Notes: generated from the letters alone by a model not told the origin. A stretch of 64,000 bases of DNA from Spinellus fusiger (GCA_025094145.1 JALLLS010000003.1:186001-250000), one strand, 5' to 3'; shown: positions 1 to 11,467, counted from the stretch's first letter. Made by a program: numbers and translations.

Positions 1-606
1 AATTTTATACAAAGTACCTTTATTTAGAATAGATTGCATGTACTGAAGTTGTGTTGTAAAAGTATATGTAAAGTGACCAAAAGGAAATCTGCATTTGAAA
101 AATCCCATTACTTTTTTTTGGTCACTTTATATCCCTATTTCAGATCTTTATATAAAAGTCAATAAATATAACATTGCTTTAAAGCTTAAGCTGCGTTTTT
201 TCTACTAAAACTTAATATTTATATGACATTTATATTATTGCTCAGTAGATTAGTCTTGTCATTTTTGTCTTATCAGTTGTTTAGAATCTAAATTAATTTA
301 GAGATTGTAGTTTGTAGATACATCCTTATTCCTTTTCAGCATTGTGAGTTCAATTGAGCAAAGAAATAGGCATACTGTAATATGATGTTTAAGGCTTTTG
401 CTTGTACACTCCAGAAAAAGAACATATACTACTGAGATACTTTCTTTGGAGGGAGAGAATAAATTAACCACTCCACTCCCAAAAAAAAAGAAAAATGAAA
501 GAAAGTATATACTGTTAGCCAAAAACTATAATGTGGATAAAAGAAAGAATAAGAAGCCTATTGAGATACACAGCTACTTTGCTTAACATTATTAGGAACG
601 GATGAA

Positions 607-637
<31 letters not shown>

Positions 638-864
638 CAACAACTCTTCTTTACATGTAAAATAGTATGCTTATAGTCCACAGCCTTCTTTTTTTTTTGA
701 CTCCATGAATTTGGTTATCTTTATGCTGAGATTGATGTGCTGAAAAATAGTTGAAGAGAGATAATGAGAATGTGTTCCAGTATTGATATAATGCTTGAGG
801 GTATTTTTCGCTAGAGATGAGTGACTTGGACAGCTTGTTAGCTACGACTATAACTAGGTTCCGT
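1..864. other. intergenic, left edge
   Basis: No gene is supported here. The stretch is AT-rich, with purine runs (for example 600-640), and lies downstream of the minus-strand E3 ligase gene. It contains one 57-bp TA-flanked inverted-repeat element, listed separately. The short open frames lack family motifs and start at non-ATG codons. Confidence 0.6.
71..127. mobile_element. 57-bp micro-MITE with AAGTGACC terminal inverted repeats
   Basis: The ends read AAGTGACCAAAA and TTTTTTGGTCACTT, which are inverted repeats, and TA dinucleotides flank both sides (69-70 and 128-129), as expected for Tc1/mariner-type insertion. An internal stretch (GGAAATCTGCATTTGAAAAA) resembles the sub-terminal sequence of the 778-bp element at 45998-46775 (GGAAATCTACATCTGAAAAA). 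It is probably an extreme internal deletion of that family. Confidence 0.6.
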
Positions 865-2350
865 TCAATAAGGGTTCGTAATACTGTGTAGTATTGGATT
901 GCCAATATGCTCATTGGCTAATGGAGAAAGGGGACGCCTGCAAGTAGGACACGTTGGTTGAGAGATATGGTACTGAATCCATGCATGAAGACAATGCCTT
1001 GGAATGACTGTTTAATAAGAATGCAATAATGTATACTTACAAATGAAATAGATGTCCACATGAGAGTTTTTTTGCTGTTTTCATTTTATCACAACAAATA
1101 GCGCAGTCATCATTGTAGGCTGCTATCTCGGCACTAGTAGCATAAACATATCTACTTTTGACATAGGACATGGCTCTCCATCTCTGATGGTGAGTTTGAA
1201 GTTTACTGTAAAGGTTCTTCAATACGCTTCTGACATTAAGCAAAAGAACAATATCCACAAGTCCAAATGAGATGCCATGTGTCCACTAGTAAAGTTATTA
1301 AAGAACATTATCTCTGACTTACCAAAAGCTGTAGATACTGTAACAAAGTACATCCAAGTATCAATATATCAGCAGATAATTCTGCATAATAGTTGATAAT
1401 GCGTTTACTCTCGAGGCCATTTTCTTTCCATTGGTCTATTAAGTGTGCAAAGTATTTCGTCATTGTTTGAACTGTATCAAACACAACAGGCAATAACTAT
1501 TGTAATTAAGTTTATACTCTCACACCATAGACTAAACATACCTCCAATGTAAGAAATATCAGTGAATTAGGAAATAGAATGATACTTCCTAGATACCAAA
1601 GAATACTGCACATAAATAGGATGCCAAGAAGGCCAGTTACTTTGTAGTATTGTTTAGGAGAGGTATAGGCCACTGTAGTAAGCTAATTCTATCAGATATG
1701 AAGAGTATACACTAAGACTTACATTATCAAATCTATCTTTACTCAATAGACTAAATATACGTATGAATCCCAGTATACCTACCCACATGGAGAGTCTTAA
1801 GATGTTTCTCCATATAGGATCCATAACAGCCCCAATAAATATGATCTTGAAGAGAAAAAAGTTCAACATTCGATCATACATGTGCTACAGTAAACAGTGA
1901 ATAATGAGAAAGATTACATAGATTTTTATGTTCCTTACTTGACTCTCTGTAGCCCATAGGCTTCCAAAAAATAACCAAATAATACATCTTCCTAGAAGAA
2001 TAGATACACATAGAGCCATATTGACATGAATCTATTGTGTTCAGCATTGTATCTCTCACTCTGTTTCTTACTATCAGACTCATTTTCTTTGTTTCCAGGT
2101 AGCTCAACAAGGCTGCTATATAACTATTGCATACTCCGGGTGTTGGTGGTTGAAACAAGTAAACTGATAAAGACCTGCTATCCCGAAGTATTCGCCTGGA
2201 AGTGTCCACGGTGTATAGGTCAGCCATTGAATAGCACTCAGTGACTGTACTCCATGCTTCCGATTCTACAAATGAGTGTATAGTAACTACAAAGGCTACA
2301 GTGAATGTGAGGACAGAGATAAAGGCATAAGTCGAAATGTCAGAAGGCAT
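865..2350 (-). CDS. AMFR/gp78-like RING-type E3 ubiquitin ligase
   Basis: A polytopic membrane protein with a C-terminal RING-H2 finger, read by joining short exons on the minus strand. Exon 1 (2072-2350) and exon 2 (1939-2031) are in phase 0 across a 40-nt intron. Later exons give VMDPIWRNILRLSMW, KDRFDN, further membrane segments, then YNDDCAICCDKMKTAKKL, SCGHLFH and, after another intron, CLHAWI...TCPTCRRPL. The C3H2C3 ligands are all present. In the AMFR family such proteins sit in the ER membrane and ubiquitinate clients of ER-associated degradation. The transmembrane region, the KDRF motif and the NDDCAIC RING are closer to AMFR than to Hrd1. The protein stops shortly after the RING (ITNPY, stop 865-867), so no CUE domain like that of animal AMFR is visible. 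The start at 2350 is the first ATG; a more upstream exon cannot be excluded. Confidence 0.82.
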
Positions 2351-2612
2351 CAAGAAATGTAGTTGTTGCAGTGTTCAAAACCCACACTATTTGTGAGCAG
2401 AATAGAGAGAGAGAGAGAAAAAAATAATAAGAGGTTTTTTGTTTTTCTCACTGATAAAAGCAAAAGGGGGAAAGCAAAAATAGTAAGAAAGAAAAAGAGG
2501 CAAAAATAGAACTAAAATTGGATGAAAACACTACTAAGAGAACTCTATCTTTCAGTATAATTGTCGGCACTTAGAATTAAATAGGTAGGCTGGATTTTAC
2601 ACACCAGGAGAT
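2351..2612. other. short intergenic, upstream of E3 ligase
   Basis: A (GA)n-rich run (2403-2420) and A-rich stretches lie 5' of the ligase gene, as expected of promoter or 5' UTR sequence. No other feature seen. Confidence 0.4.
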
Positions 2613-3383
2613 CTTTAGGATATAAAAGGAAATAGTCAAACTACAATTGTTTAAGAAATGACACATCGATTTGAAAAGGAGCAAAAAAAGTGAAATATAT
2701 TCATGTTAGTTTTTAAATAAAGATTATTATTATGTAGATTTACCTGTGAATATCTGAATCCCGAAGGAAACCACTTTCGATGTGGTGATGTATAATATGA
2801 ATACAAATATCTATTCTTTTCTACATAATGGAACTGGTCAGTGGCGACTATTCAAAGCCTCTTCTGCAATTGTATAGATATTCTTTGATGCATTCACATC
2901 TCTGTTCCAAACAATTCCACAACTTTAGCAAGTGCGGATATTGTTAAAATTCACTAACACCTTAGTGAGGATATTTGTGTTATAAGTGTGGCAGATCTTG
3001 AGAATAAAAATAAGAGTAATTGTTAGCAGAGCTTTTCATATTGGGTAAAAGGTCAACCAGGTTTACCTTTGATGTAAAGAACTCATCGACATCAACCACA
3101 AGAATATCTCCACCTTTTTGTCTCTTTTTCAATGATTGATATAAAATTATTGTCAAACCAACACAATGGCCTTTAAACTTGGCAACATCTTTCACCTTTA
3201 TTCCTGTGTCATAGGCAACAACTGGCAGCTTGGTAGGATCGTACTCTAATATTCTTGGTTGCCAATATCCCTTCTTACTAATAAAACAGTAAAAATAATT
3301 AGTTCGAGATGTATTAATGTACTCTCTATGTATGTCATATTACCCTTGCACTGGCACCATCCTCTTGTCTTTGCCTTTGTAAC
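2613..3383 (-). pseudogene. partial Fanzor-like (TnpB homologue) gene, 3' part plus downstream DNA
   Basis: A second, diverged copy of the 3' end of the Fanzor pseudogene at 4677-7370. The minus strand reads LPVVAYDTG, KFKGHCVGLT, then VDVDEFFTSK (the RuvC-II glutamate region of Fanzor proteins), an interrupted zinc-ribbon region, and IRTCQSCGIVWNRDVNAS (last CxxC plus the RuvC-III aspartate). The frame is broken by stops between the blocks and after EEALNSRH. Only the last third of the gene is present; nothing matching the N-terminal half follows upstream (3.4-4.6 kb). Homology to the other copy continues about 200 bp past the coding end, to a GGATATAAAA motif near 2618. It is a direct tandem repeat of 4677-5460, not expressible as a full nuclease. 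Confidence 0.7.
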
Positions 3384-4676
3384 GGATTCACTGGGTTTAT
3401 TATAGTAAAAGAATATAAAATAGAAACTGACTAACATGTCAGACATAATAAACATACACAAACACTCACCAGATCACAACTGTCAGTTTATATGCCAGAC
3501 AAAGGCAAACAAAATAAAGAGGGTAGAAGTTATGAATAACAACAGACAGTGTAATTAGCAGGCATTTATATCCGAATAGAAGAGAACAAAACTAAATTTC
3601 ACAAGTCGATTGCTTAATCATAACTACCAAAGTAATGCAGACTACAACAACATTCTAGAAAGAAAAGGAATTGCTTAAAGAACAGTTGCCTAGTTACCCT
3701 TTGTGTTCAAATCGTGTTGTGTTTCTGTTCATGTACCCTCTTTGATTTCCCTATACCAGCCTTTGTACTAATACTCTATTTCGTCATCCCTGATAGAGAC
3801 CCAATATCTATACATTTATCTCTCTAGTGGTCCTGTTGATAACCACAGTGCCCTTTATTACAGATACTTGCAAGCCTTTGATTTTAAACACAAGTCCATA
3901 AAAGGGAACCTTTTATTGTGACGTAAAAGGAAGGAGATATCCTCGCTTAAAGGCCAAAAACATCTCCTGGATTTTAGACTGTATTTGGGCCACCGGTCAG
4001 ACCTCTTGCCATGATGTGGGACTAAATAAACACTAAATAAAGGTTACTTTTTTCTTTCTCTTTTTCTTTATAAAGAAACAGATAGAAGATACCAAAATTA
4101 TAAACAAAAATACCTTTTCTATCCTCCAAAGGAGTTTTATTAGGCCATTGAGTATTCAGAGAATCTGAGCCATAATTTCATCCATCCATAGATCAGTCCC
4201 AATGATAAATGGTATCTGTTTTAGTAGTCAATAACAATATGGTAATTAGAAATAAAACTTTAGATGAACCAAGAAGAGTCTTCTGGAGCAGCATTGGACA
4301 GTGCAATAAAATAGGCAAAGAGTGAGAATACCGATCATTCAACCGATCTGTATGGCCTAAGTATTTCAATAGGAGAAACGATTAATACAAAAATAGTTAT
4401 AAAATGACATAAACTAATCAGCACACTTTATATCCCAATTTGTTACTTAGTAATTATTATAAGTGCATGCATACTTTTATTTTGTTGTTATACATAAATT
4501 CACTATTAAAAGCAGACCTACTAATAATACTGAACGCATGAGTAACCAAGGTATACTATTCTTCACCAAAACTAATCCGAGCTTGTCATGATGACAAACT
4601 ATAAGACTGATTCAAGTCCCAAATAACAATCTTATTGCTAGTATGAAGAGAAAGTGTTTGGCTACACACTTAAAGG
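3384..4676. other. intergenic between the two Fanzor-like remnants
   Basis: AT-rich with no supported reading frame. It separates the two direct copies of the Fanzor 3' region. A few short segments could be very old decayed coding sequence, but I could not match them to anything. Confidence 0.5.
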
Positions 4677-7370
4677 TTTTTAGGATATAAAAAGAAAACA
4701 GTCGAAGTACAATTGTTTAAAAAATGACAAATCGATTTGAAAAAGAGCGAAAATAAATTATGTATTCATGTTAGTTTCTAAACAAATAAAAACAATGTAG
4801 AAGATTTGTCTGTAAATATTCCAATCTCAGGGGAAACCACCTTTGATATGGCAATATTGTATAATATAATATAATATCAATTCTTCTCGACAAAAGGGAG
4901 CTGGTCGGTGGAGACCATTTAATTCCTCTTCTGTGATTGTATAGATATTCTTTGATGCATTCACATCTCTGTTCCAAACAACTCCACAACTTTGGCAAGT
5001 GCGGATATTGTTAAAATTTACTAATACTTCGGTGAGGTTGTTTGTGTTATAAGTGTGGCAGATCTTGAGAACAACAAAATAAAATAAAACAGAGTAAATT
5101 TTAAGAGCTTTTCATATTGGGTGAGAGGTCAATCACATTTACCTTTGATGTTCAGAACTCATCAACATCAACCACAAGAAGATCTCCACCCTTTTGTCTC
5201 TTTTTTTTTCAATGATTGATATAAAATTCTTGTCAAACCAACACGATGACCTTTAAACTTGACAGCATCCTTTCCTTTTATTCATGTACCATAAGTAACA
5301 ACTGGCAGCTTGTTAGGATCATACTCTAATCTTTTTTAGGCACTAATGCCCTTTTTTAATCATAAAATATTAGTAAAAATATTTAGTTTGAGATGTATTA
5401 ACGGACTCTATATGTATGTCGTATTACCCTTGCACTGGCACCTTCTTGCCTTTGTTCTTTTCTTTTCATCTTTTGTATTGTGCTTCTCTTTTTTTGTGCT
5501 TCTCTTTTGTGCTTTGTTTTCTTTCTTTTATACTTATTGTATTTTTTGTCTCCATTTACTAATATATTGACAATTTCTTTACATGCTCTCTGTACGTTTT
5601 CCTATAAATGAAGACGTTGTTCAGTAGTATTTTTGTTATTGAAGGCTAGTATCTGCTGCAAATGTAAGAAAGTATAATATAAATAACTCAAGTATGAAGT
5701 TATAAAAGCGGTTTTGCTTGTAGGAATATTTAGAAAAGACGCTTGTCAAATCCTCTTGATTCATTCTTTGTGTTGTTTGGTTTGAATAGCAAAGCAAACC
5801 GGTCATAGTGTAGTATTCTTTTGTTGAGCACCTTCTGATATCATATGTTTGTTCCGTTTCCCTGTATGTATCAGTAAATGTATAGTTTCCGATCAGGGTC
5901 AACACCACATAAAGAAAATTGGTCAAGCTCTTGTTGTTCAACTGTCTGTCTGATATGCTCAACATCAATTAATTGATCGTAGCTGTAGCTATGATTGTCT
6001 ATTCTTAGATTTACTTTCTTGTAAAGAACCACACCCACTGTAAATCTGTCACTTCCCAGGAAAATTGAAAAATTAAGTTTTTTTTTGTTCTATTTGGATC
6101 TTGTAAATTCTCCAGACTATAGCCAATATATAGTTTTATAGATATATAAGTAGAGAGTCTCATTCATACATGTGTATGTTTTTTAATTACCTGTCTATCT
6201 TGAGTCTGTTTAAGTCAAATGCTGTATTGAATAAATAGAAATTCTATTGGTAAGTGCTTTTTGATTTTAAACCAGATAGCAGTGGAAGGTTTTTCGAATC
6301 TATTGTTATGAATCTCCACTTCAATGAAGGTACTGGAAACAATGAGAATAGATGAAGTTGTTTCTCTTGTGAAGCTTGGTGTAGTTGCTCACATCTTAAA
6401 ATCTCTCTGAACATTAGAATGTAAGCACCGGGATTAACAGATAAGCTAACTTTAGTTACTGGCTTAGAAATATTGATTGCAGACAGTTCTGTACATAATG
6501 CGTCTATAACAGCCCTTTGATCATTTGAAGTAGGTACCCCAGTGCTATCTTCTACAGACCATACGGCTGTACCACCACAAATAAGCTAGTAGTAATATTC
6601 GTTCAGTATTCTCTATATGTATTTCATTTTTGGCTATATTGATGAAATAAAGATATTAGAATGTATGTTCGATTGGCTATAGATACGTATATAAATGTTT
6701 TACCTCTTCAAACAATATCTTTACTGAGTAAAATAGATCATTTTTAACTTTTGACTCGAAACACTCAACAACCAAATTTGTATATGCAGTGACTATTTCT
6801 AAGCAGGCATTGGGTAAATGCTGTGAGTAACCAGGATACATATGATTATCATATATGACTGAAAAACTTTCCCAAACAACAGATAGGACGTGAGTGGTAC
6901 TGCTTCTGTTGGTCACAGTCTTGTTCAAAACCATCTGTGTAACAGAATACCAGGAATTCTGAGCGTAGATCTTATTATCTATAAGTTGATTATTCTGGCA
7001 AAGTATATAGTAGTTTACAAAAAATTGTGAACAGATCATAACGTCTCAAAGCTTGATAGACATGTTGGTAATTCTATTTGCTAACTGTGCACGGTATTCA
7101 GGCCTCATTACTGTTTCAAGTTTTATTTTTCTTGTTACTGATATATGCTTTCCTAATAAACCACCGACTTTCTGGGCTTTTGTAGGGGCATAAAAGAGGT
7201 CTTGATGTGCTATTGCCTTCTGCTCTACAACTAGAACATCTTGCTATTGGGGTTTCTTTCTTGTCCGCTAACCGCCTGGCCTGTTTATTTAACTTTACAA
7301 AGTCTTGTTTTTCTGTAATATATATATATATATATATTCCTTTTACCATTGGTGCCAACTGTAGAAAAAA
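4677..7370 (-). pseudogene. decayed Fanzor-like RNA-guided nuclease gene (TnpB homologue)
   Basis: Fragments on the minus strand fall in Fanzor order. 7358-7116: ARCSSCRAEG...LLCPYKS, a small Cys-rich N-terminal motif. 7110-6677: a helical region (FFVNYYILCQNNQLIDN, YDNHMYPGYSQHLPN, VVECFESKVKNDLF). 6590-6250: MFREILRCEQL, FPVPSLKWRFITID. Near 5900: a GVDPDRK-like RuvC-I block, followed by IRRCSTKEYYTMTG. Near 5160: VDVDEF then an in-frame stop before TSK. Near 4950: CQSCGVVWNRDVNASKN, the RuvC-III block. Fanzors are the eukaryotic homologues of TnpB and cut DNA under an RNA guide. Several stops and frameshifts, including the stop at the RuvC-II block, make this copy a pseudogene. Homology with the partial copy at 2613 extends about 200 bp past the coding end. 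Confidence 0.72.
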
Positions 7371-8404
7371 AAAGGTATTTGAAACATCTTATAACAGTTA
7401 GATTATGGTTAGTCATACCTTGCTGGAAAGTTGATTTATAATTTTTACATAAATGATGAGGCTTAGTGTGATGTTCTTTTTCTCTAGTCTTTGCATGTCA
7501 TTGCTTGAAGAAAGCTCTGTTAATAATAATAAACATTAACAATAATATATGATTGTTCTAGTACAAACCATTAACTTTTTCTTCAGTTTTCTAATTTAAA
7601 GTTTTTCTAATAATTGTGTGTATTAAGTCAAGCAATTTAAAAAAGAAAGAATAAACTATTTCTCAGTTACATAGTATGGATTTTGAGGCTACCTATATAC
7701 ATATTTTTTCCAAGTTATAAGGATCTAAGTTATACGATGATAACCTCTCAGTAAATCCAGAGATGAGCTTTCCTCACTTGTCCTATGTGTGTTTCAGAGG
7801 AGGGAGAAACCTTCTTATTTACAATAAAATCACTTTCTGGAATTCTATGGCCTTAAAATACGGGACCAAAATTATACACACTGTAGGATAAGGTAGACAC
7901 CCTTCCTAGTCTGCTTAGATATTCTATAAAAACCATAGCTGTTGCTTGTGAATAGTGAGATAGACAGATTTATAGTAAAATAATAATAATAGCAAACCAG
8001 TATAAAAAGTGTAGTTATCTACATCTTTAATAATATAGACTTTGATTTGAACAGCCTCCTGAAGTATAAACAAGACGGGCTTTAAAGACTTAGGCAGCTG
8101 ACTGTCTTGTTCTCGACTTGTTTTCTTTCTGTATTCCCCCATAGTTTCAGTTTTATTTTAATCACCATTTTACCTTCTGTCACCTCATATCTTTCTCTTT
8201 CCTGTCAATTTCTGTGTGTGTAGCCAGCCTTGTGATATCGTACGTGTCTCTTGTCTCATCAACAGAGGATTTTTGGGATATAAGGAAATATCTTGAGAAT
8301 GAAATTGCAATATTCTTATGATTGGCTAATGTGATTGAAAAAGCCTTTTTCGCTGTCTAAATGGACAATTTTGAACTCTACTTGCCTATTCTAGCAATGG
8401 CTAC
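7371..8404. other. intergenic; outer flank of the inverted duplication
   Basis: AT-rich, without a supportable gene; an open frame at 7924-8142 (minus) has no recognisable motif. From about 8270 to 8404 the sequence resembles, in inverted orientation, 36484-36620, but with many mismatches, unlike the near-identical arm that begins at about 8405. Confidence 0.5.
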
Positions 8405-9513
8405 TGACTTTGTAATTAGAAAGTATAGAATTGGCTGTAAAGACAGGAAATAGAACAAGAATCCACTTAATATTAAAATTCAGTCACTGAATTCCTCTCG
8501 TAACATAATGTGTTATCCATAAGCTCACACTATTTGCAGCATAACACTGCTTAAGAAAAATGTTTATTATAAGACATACACTGAATTAACCTTAGTAATG
8601 ATTTTCCATAAAATAGAACCAAAATCACTTATATTAAGAGCATTATAGCCATTCATTGAATTAATATCTATAATCACTTTAACAACTATGTTATTGTAAC
8701 TGGTATTAACAATAGTACTTAGTGATAACAAGGTATTGTTTCTAATACTGGACTTTAAGCCCAAGTCAAATAGAGTGTGAATTGTTTACTTATGAATTTT
8801 GACATGAGTTTTATGAGTAAGGCTAGTGTACACATTACCAGAATAGAGAAAGAAGAATTATTTGTTTTGATAATCCCGTCCTCTTGTTATTTCCCACACT
8901 GAACATACAACTTGATACTCAAGCACTCGTCAAGATGAACATAAATAAACAAGGTAATGTGCCATTATTGACAAAGAGAAACAATAGAAGGAAGTGATAG
9001 ACACTACTAAGGACTATTCTAGTGATAAAAAGGTGAGCAGTGTCTTCATCTGGGCTATGGCTTATTCTAATGTACAAGACACCCAATGTATTGTTATTAG
9101 GCAAGTAAAGAATCCATCCAAGTCAGTCTCAGGTGGTCTTCTACAAGGTCAATAATGTCTAGGATATACTCCTGAGCATATTTATCTATCTCCCAAGAAT
9201 AAAACACTAGGCTTTTAGGGTGTGGATTCTAGTGTTATGCGGAATAAACATATAAAAGCAGAAACTATTGTAATGATATATTATTAGCTATAATATTATA
9301 GTAATTTTTTTATTCATAAACAATATATTTTATTGATAATACACTCTTTCCAGGAAGTAAATTCATCCAATGGCAAGAATAAAATTCATATTGTACGAAA
9401 TTTAAATTTGTTCTCACTGACAGATAGGATGTTCTGTTACCAAGAATATTTTGTAGTATAAGTCTTGGCATCTTTGGATATATAAGAGCATACCAAGTGC
9501 TCGTCTTCCTTTT

Positions 9514-9751
9514 AATTCTTTTCCACGATTACACCAAAACTACATCATAATGAACATTCAATTCTTGTATGAAAATAGAAAAGGTTCTACTGTTGATAAG
9601 AAGCAGTTTCGTCTTAAAACATTTTCTCATACACAATATAATCCATCGGTTCAGACCTTCTGTACTCGTCAACAGTAGAACCTTTTCTATTTTCATACAA
9701 GAATTGAATGTTCATTATGATGTAGTTTTGGTGTAATCGTGGAAAAGAATT
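9514..9751. repeat. exact 83-bp-arm hairpin (left-arm copy)
   Basis: Positions 9514-9596 are the exact reverse complement of 9669-9751, with a 72-bp loop at 9597-9668. The arms start AATTCTTTTCCACGATTACA. A transcript would form a long double-stranded stem. It may be a foldback transposon or a product of local template switching. The whole structure recurs at 35135-35372. Confidence 0.9.
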
Positions 9752-9863
9752 ATTTGGGATAAACGTAACAGGAAGATAATATTATCGCTTAAAAGCCAGA
9801 AAAATCCTTGAGTGTGTGTCGGACTTACGATTTATACTTTTACTCTTTTTCTTCATTACTGTA

Positions 9864-11467
9864 CAGTAAGGACTCAAAATCTTAGGTAGATTTTAATTTC
9901 AAACCATAGTTTTACCCTCGAAAATAAAATAAAAAATTTGTTAAACTTTTATTTATTTTATTTATCGCTTCTTCACCGTAATATCCACCTCATCTAACAA
10001 GACTGAATACTCCACGAGGATTCTTTGAAAACAAGGACAAGAATATTGACTACTTCATTTGTTGTCTTATTGCTCACAAGGCCACTGTAAATGGTATCAC
10101 CCATGTTACCACTTATGCTAGGTTTAGGGTTGATAGGCAGTCATTTTCCTGTATCGTAAAGAGATACAAAAAAAAGGATATTTCAGGACCAAAAGAAGCA
10201 CTAGACATAAGTCTATTCTTAGTTAGAGGAATGAGAGGGATGTTAAATGTGGTGAAAAAGGATTCATTTCAGAAAATGGAGCAGCTTTGTAAGTAAATGA
10301 CCACCCAAGTATCCAAGAACACTTTCAGAGGGATGATAAATAGACTTAGTCTTTCTTCTTACAGGGTGATAAGAAAACCTTCTCTGACCAATAGACATAA
10401 TAACTTAAGGCTTGATTGGGTCAAGGCTCATTTTTACTGAACAGTAAAAGCCTGGAAGACATTCATCTGGTCCGATGAGTCAAAGTATCAGTTGATAAGG
10501 ACAAATAGCTCTACCAAAGTGATATGAAAAGAAGAATTTTTTATCCAAACGGCATTAAGCCAATAAAGAATTCTAGTGGCAGTAGTGTGATGGTGTGGGG
10601 GTTTTATAGTGAAAGTGTTTGAAGACTAGCGCTTTTAAAAGGCAGTATTGACAATAGAAGATATGTTGAAATATTACAAGGGACCTACTACATAGAGCTG
10701 ACTCGCCTTAATACAATTAATCCAGAAGCAGTTTATTTTTTTCAAGGGAATAAGGCCGGCTGTCATAAGAGTAAATAATCCAAGACGTGCAATGCTGTTT
10801 TATCCGAACTAAAGAATAAAGAGACTGATAGATGACAGGACTTTATCCAAGAATAGATTGCTTTTATTTAGTGGAATATACAACTCTTTATATACTAATC
10901 AATTTCCATAGTTACACTTATGTGTCTCCTATAGTTGAGTCTACACACATGACCCTAATTACTTATCAGTGTTAATGCAATTGACTGGCACTACTTATGT
11001 TAGACATGTCTCTGTATTGACCCTGGATACAACAAATGCAGAAGAGGGCATTGTTGCTATGGAGAGGTGGCCCTCACAAGACCTCGACCTGAACCCCACA
11101 GAGCATAAATGGGAGAAATTTTACAGGGATATTAGAAAGAGAATGACATAGTAGTTTCCAAGATTTGGTAGCTCTCTTATTAGAGGAATGGGAGAAGATT
11201 TTCAAGAATACTTCAGACAACCTCATTTCGAGCATGTATCAGAGATGTAAGGCTGTTAAGATTCAAAGGGTAGCTACACCAAATATTGAAGGATTTCACT
11301 CAATAAACTTGTATTCATTATTATTTTGACCTTCTCTATATTTAGTCCAATTTCTAATTCTTTAATATATGTTTAATGTATGTTTTTGTGACAAAGAATA
11401 ATTATTTCATAATACAATAAGTATATCAGAATATAAAAAATATACTTAAGACTTTGGATTCTCACTG
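9864..11467 (+). mobile_element. Tc1/mariner-like element, decayed transposase (family B)
   Basis: Terminal inverted repeats (CAGTAAGGACTCAAAATCTT at the left; reverse complement CAGTGAGAATCCAAAGTCTT at the right) are flanked by TA (9862-9863, 11468-11469). Inside, the plus strand reads a helix-turn-helix region (about 10080-10400), IWSDESKYQ (first catalytic Asp), FFQGNKAGCHKSK (degenerate second-Asp block) and WPSQDLDLNPTEHKW (third catalytic block). Many stops and frameshifts show that it is dead. A 182-bp insertion sits between the second and third blocks. Confidence 0.82.
10794..10975. mobile_element. 182-bp insertion inside Tc1-like element, possible solo LTR
   Basis: This segment interrupts the transposase between the second and third catalytic blocks and is bounded by a 6-bp direct repeat, TGCAAT (10788-10793 and 10976-10981), consistent with a target-site duplication. 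Length and composition would suit a short solo LTR, but no TG..CA termini fit exactly, so the type is uncertain. The right arm has the same insertion (about 33911-34092). Confidence 0.4.

Noticed and set aside
7320..7340. (TA)n run as a coding IYIYIYI segment
   Set aside because: Simple dinucleotide repeat, probably within an intron of the decayed Fanzor gene.
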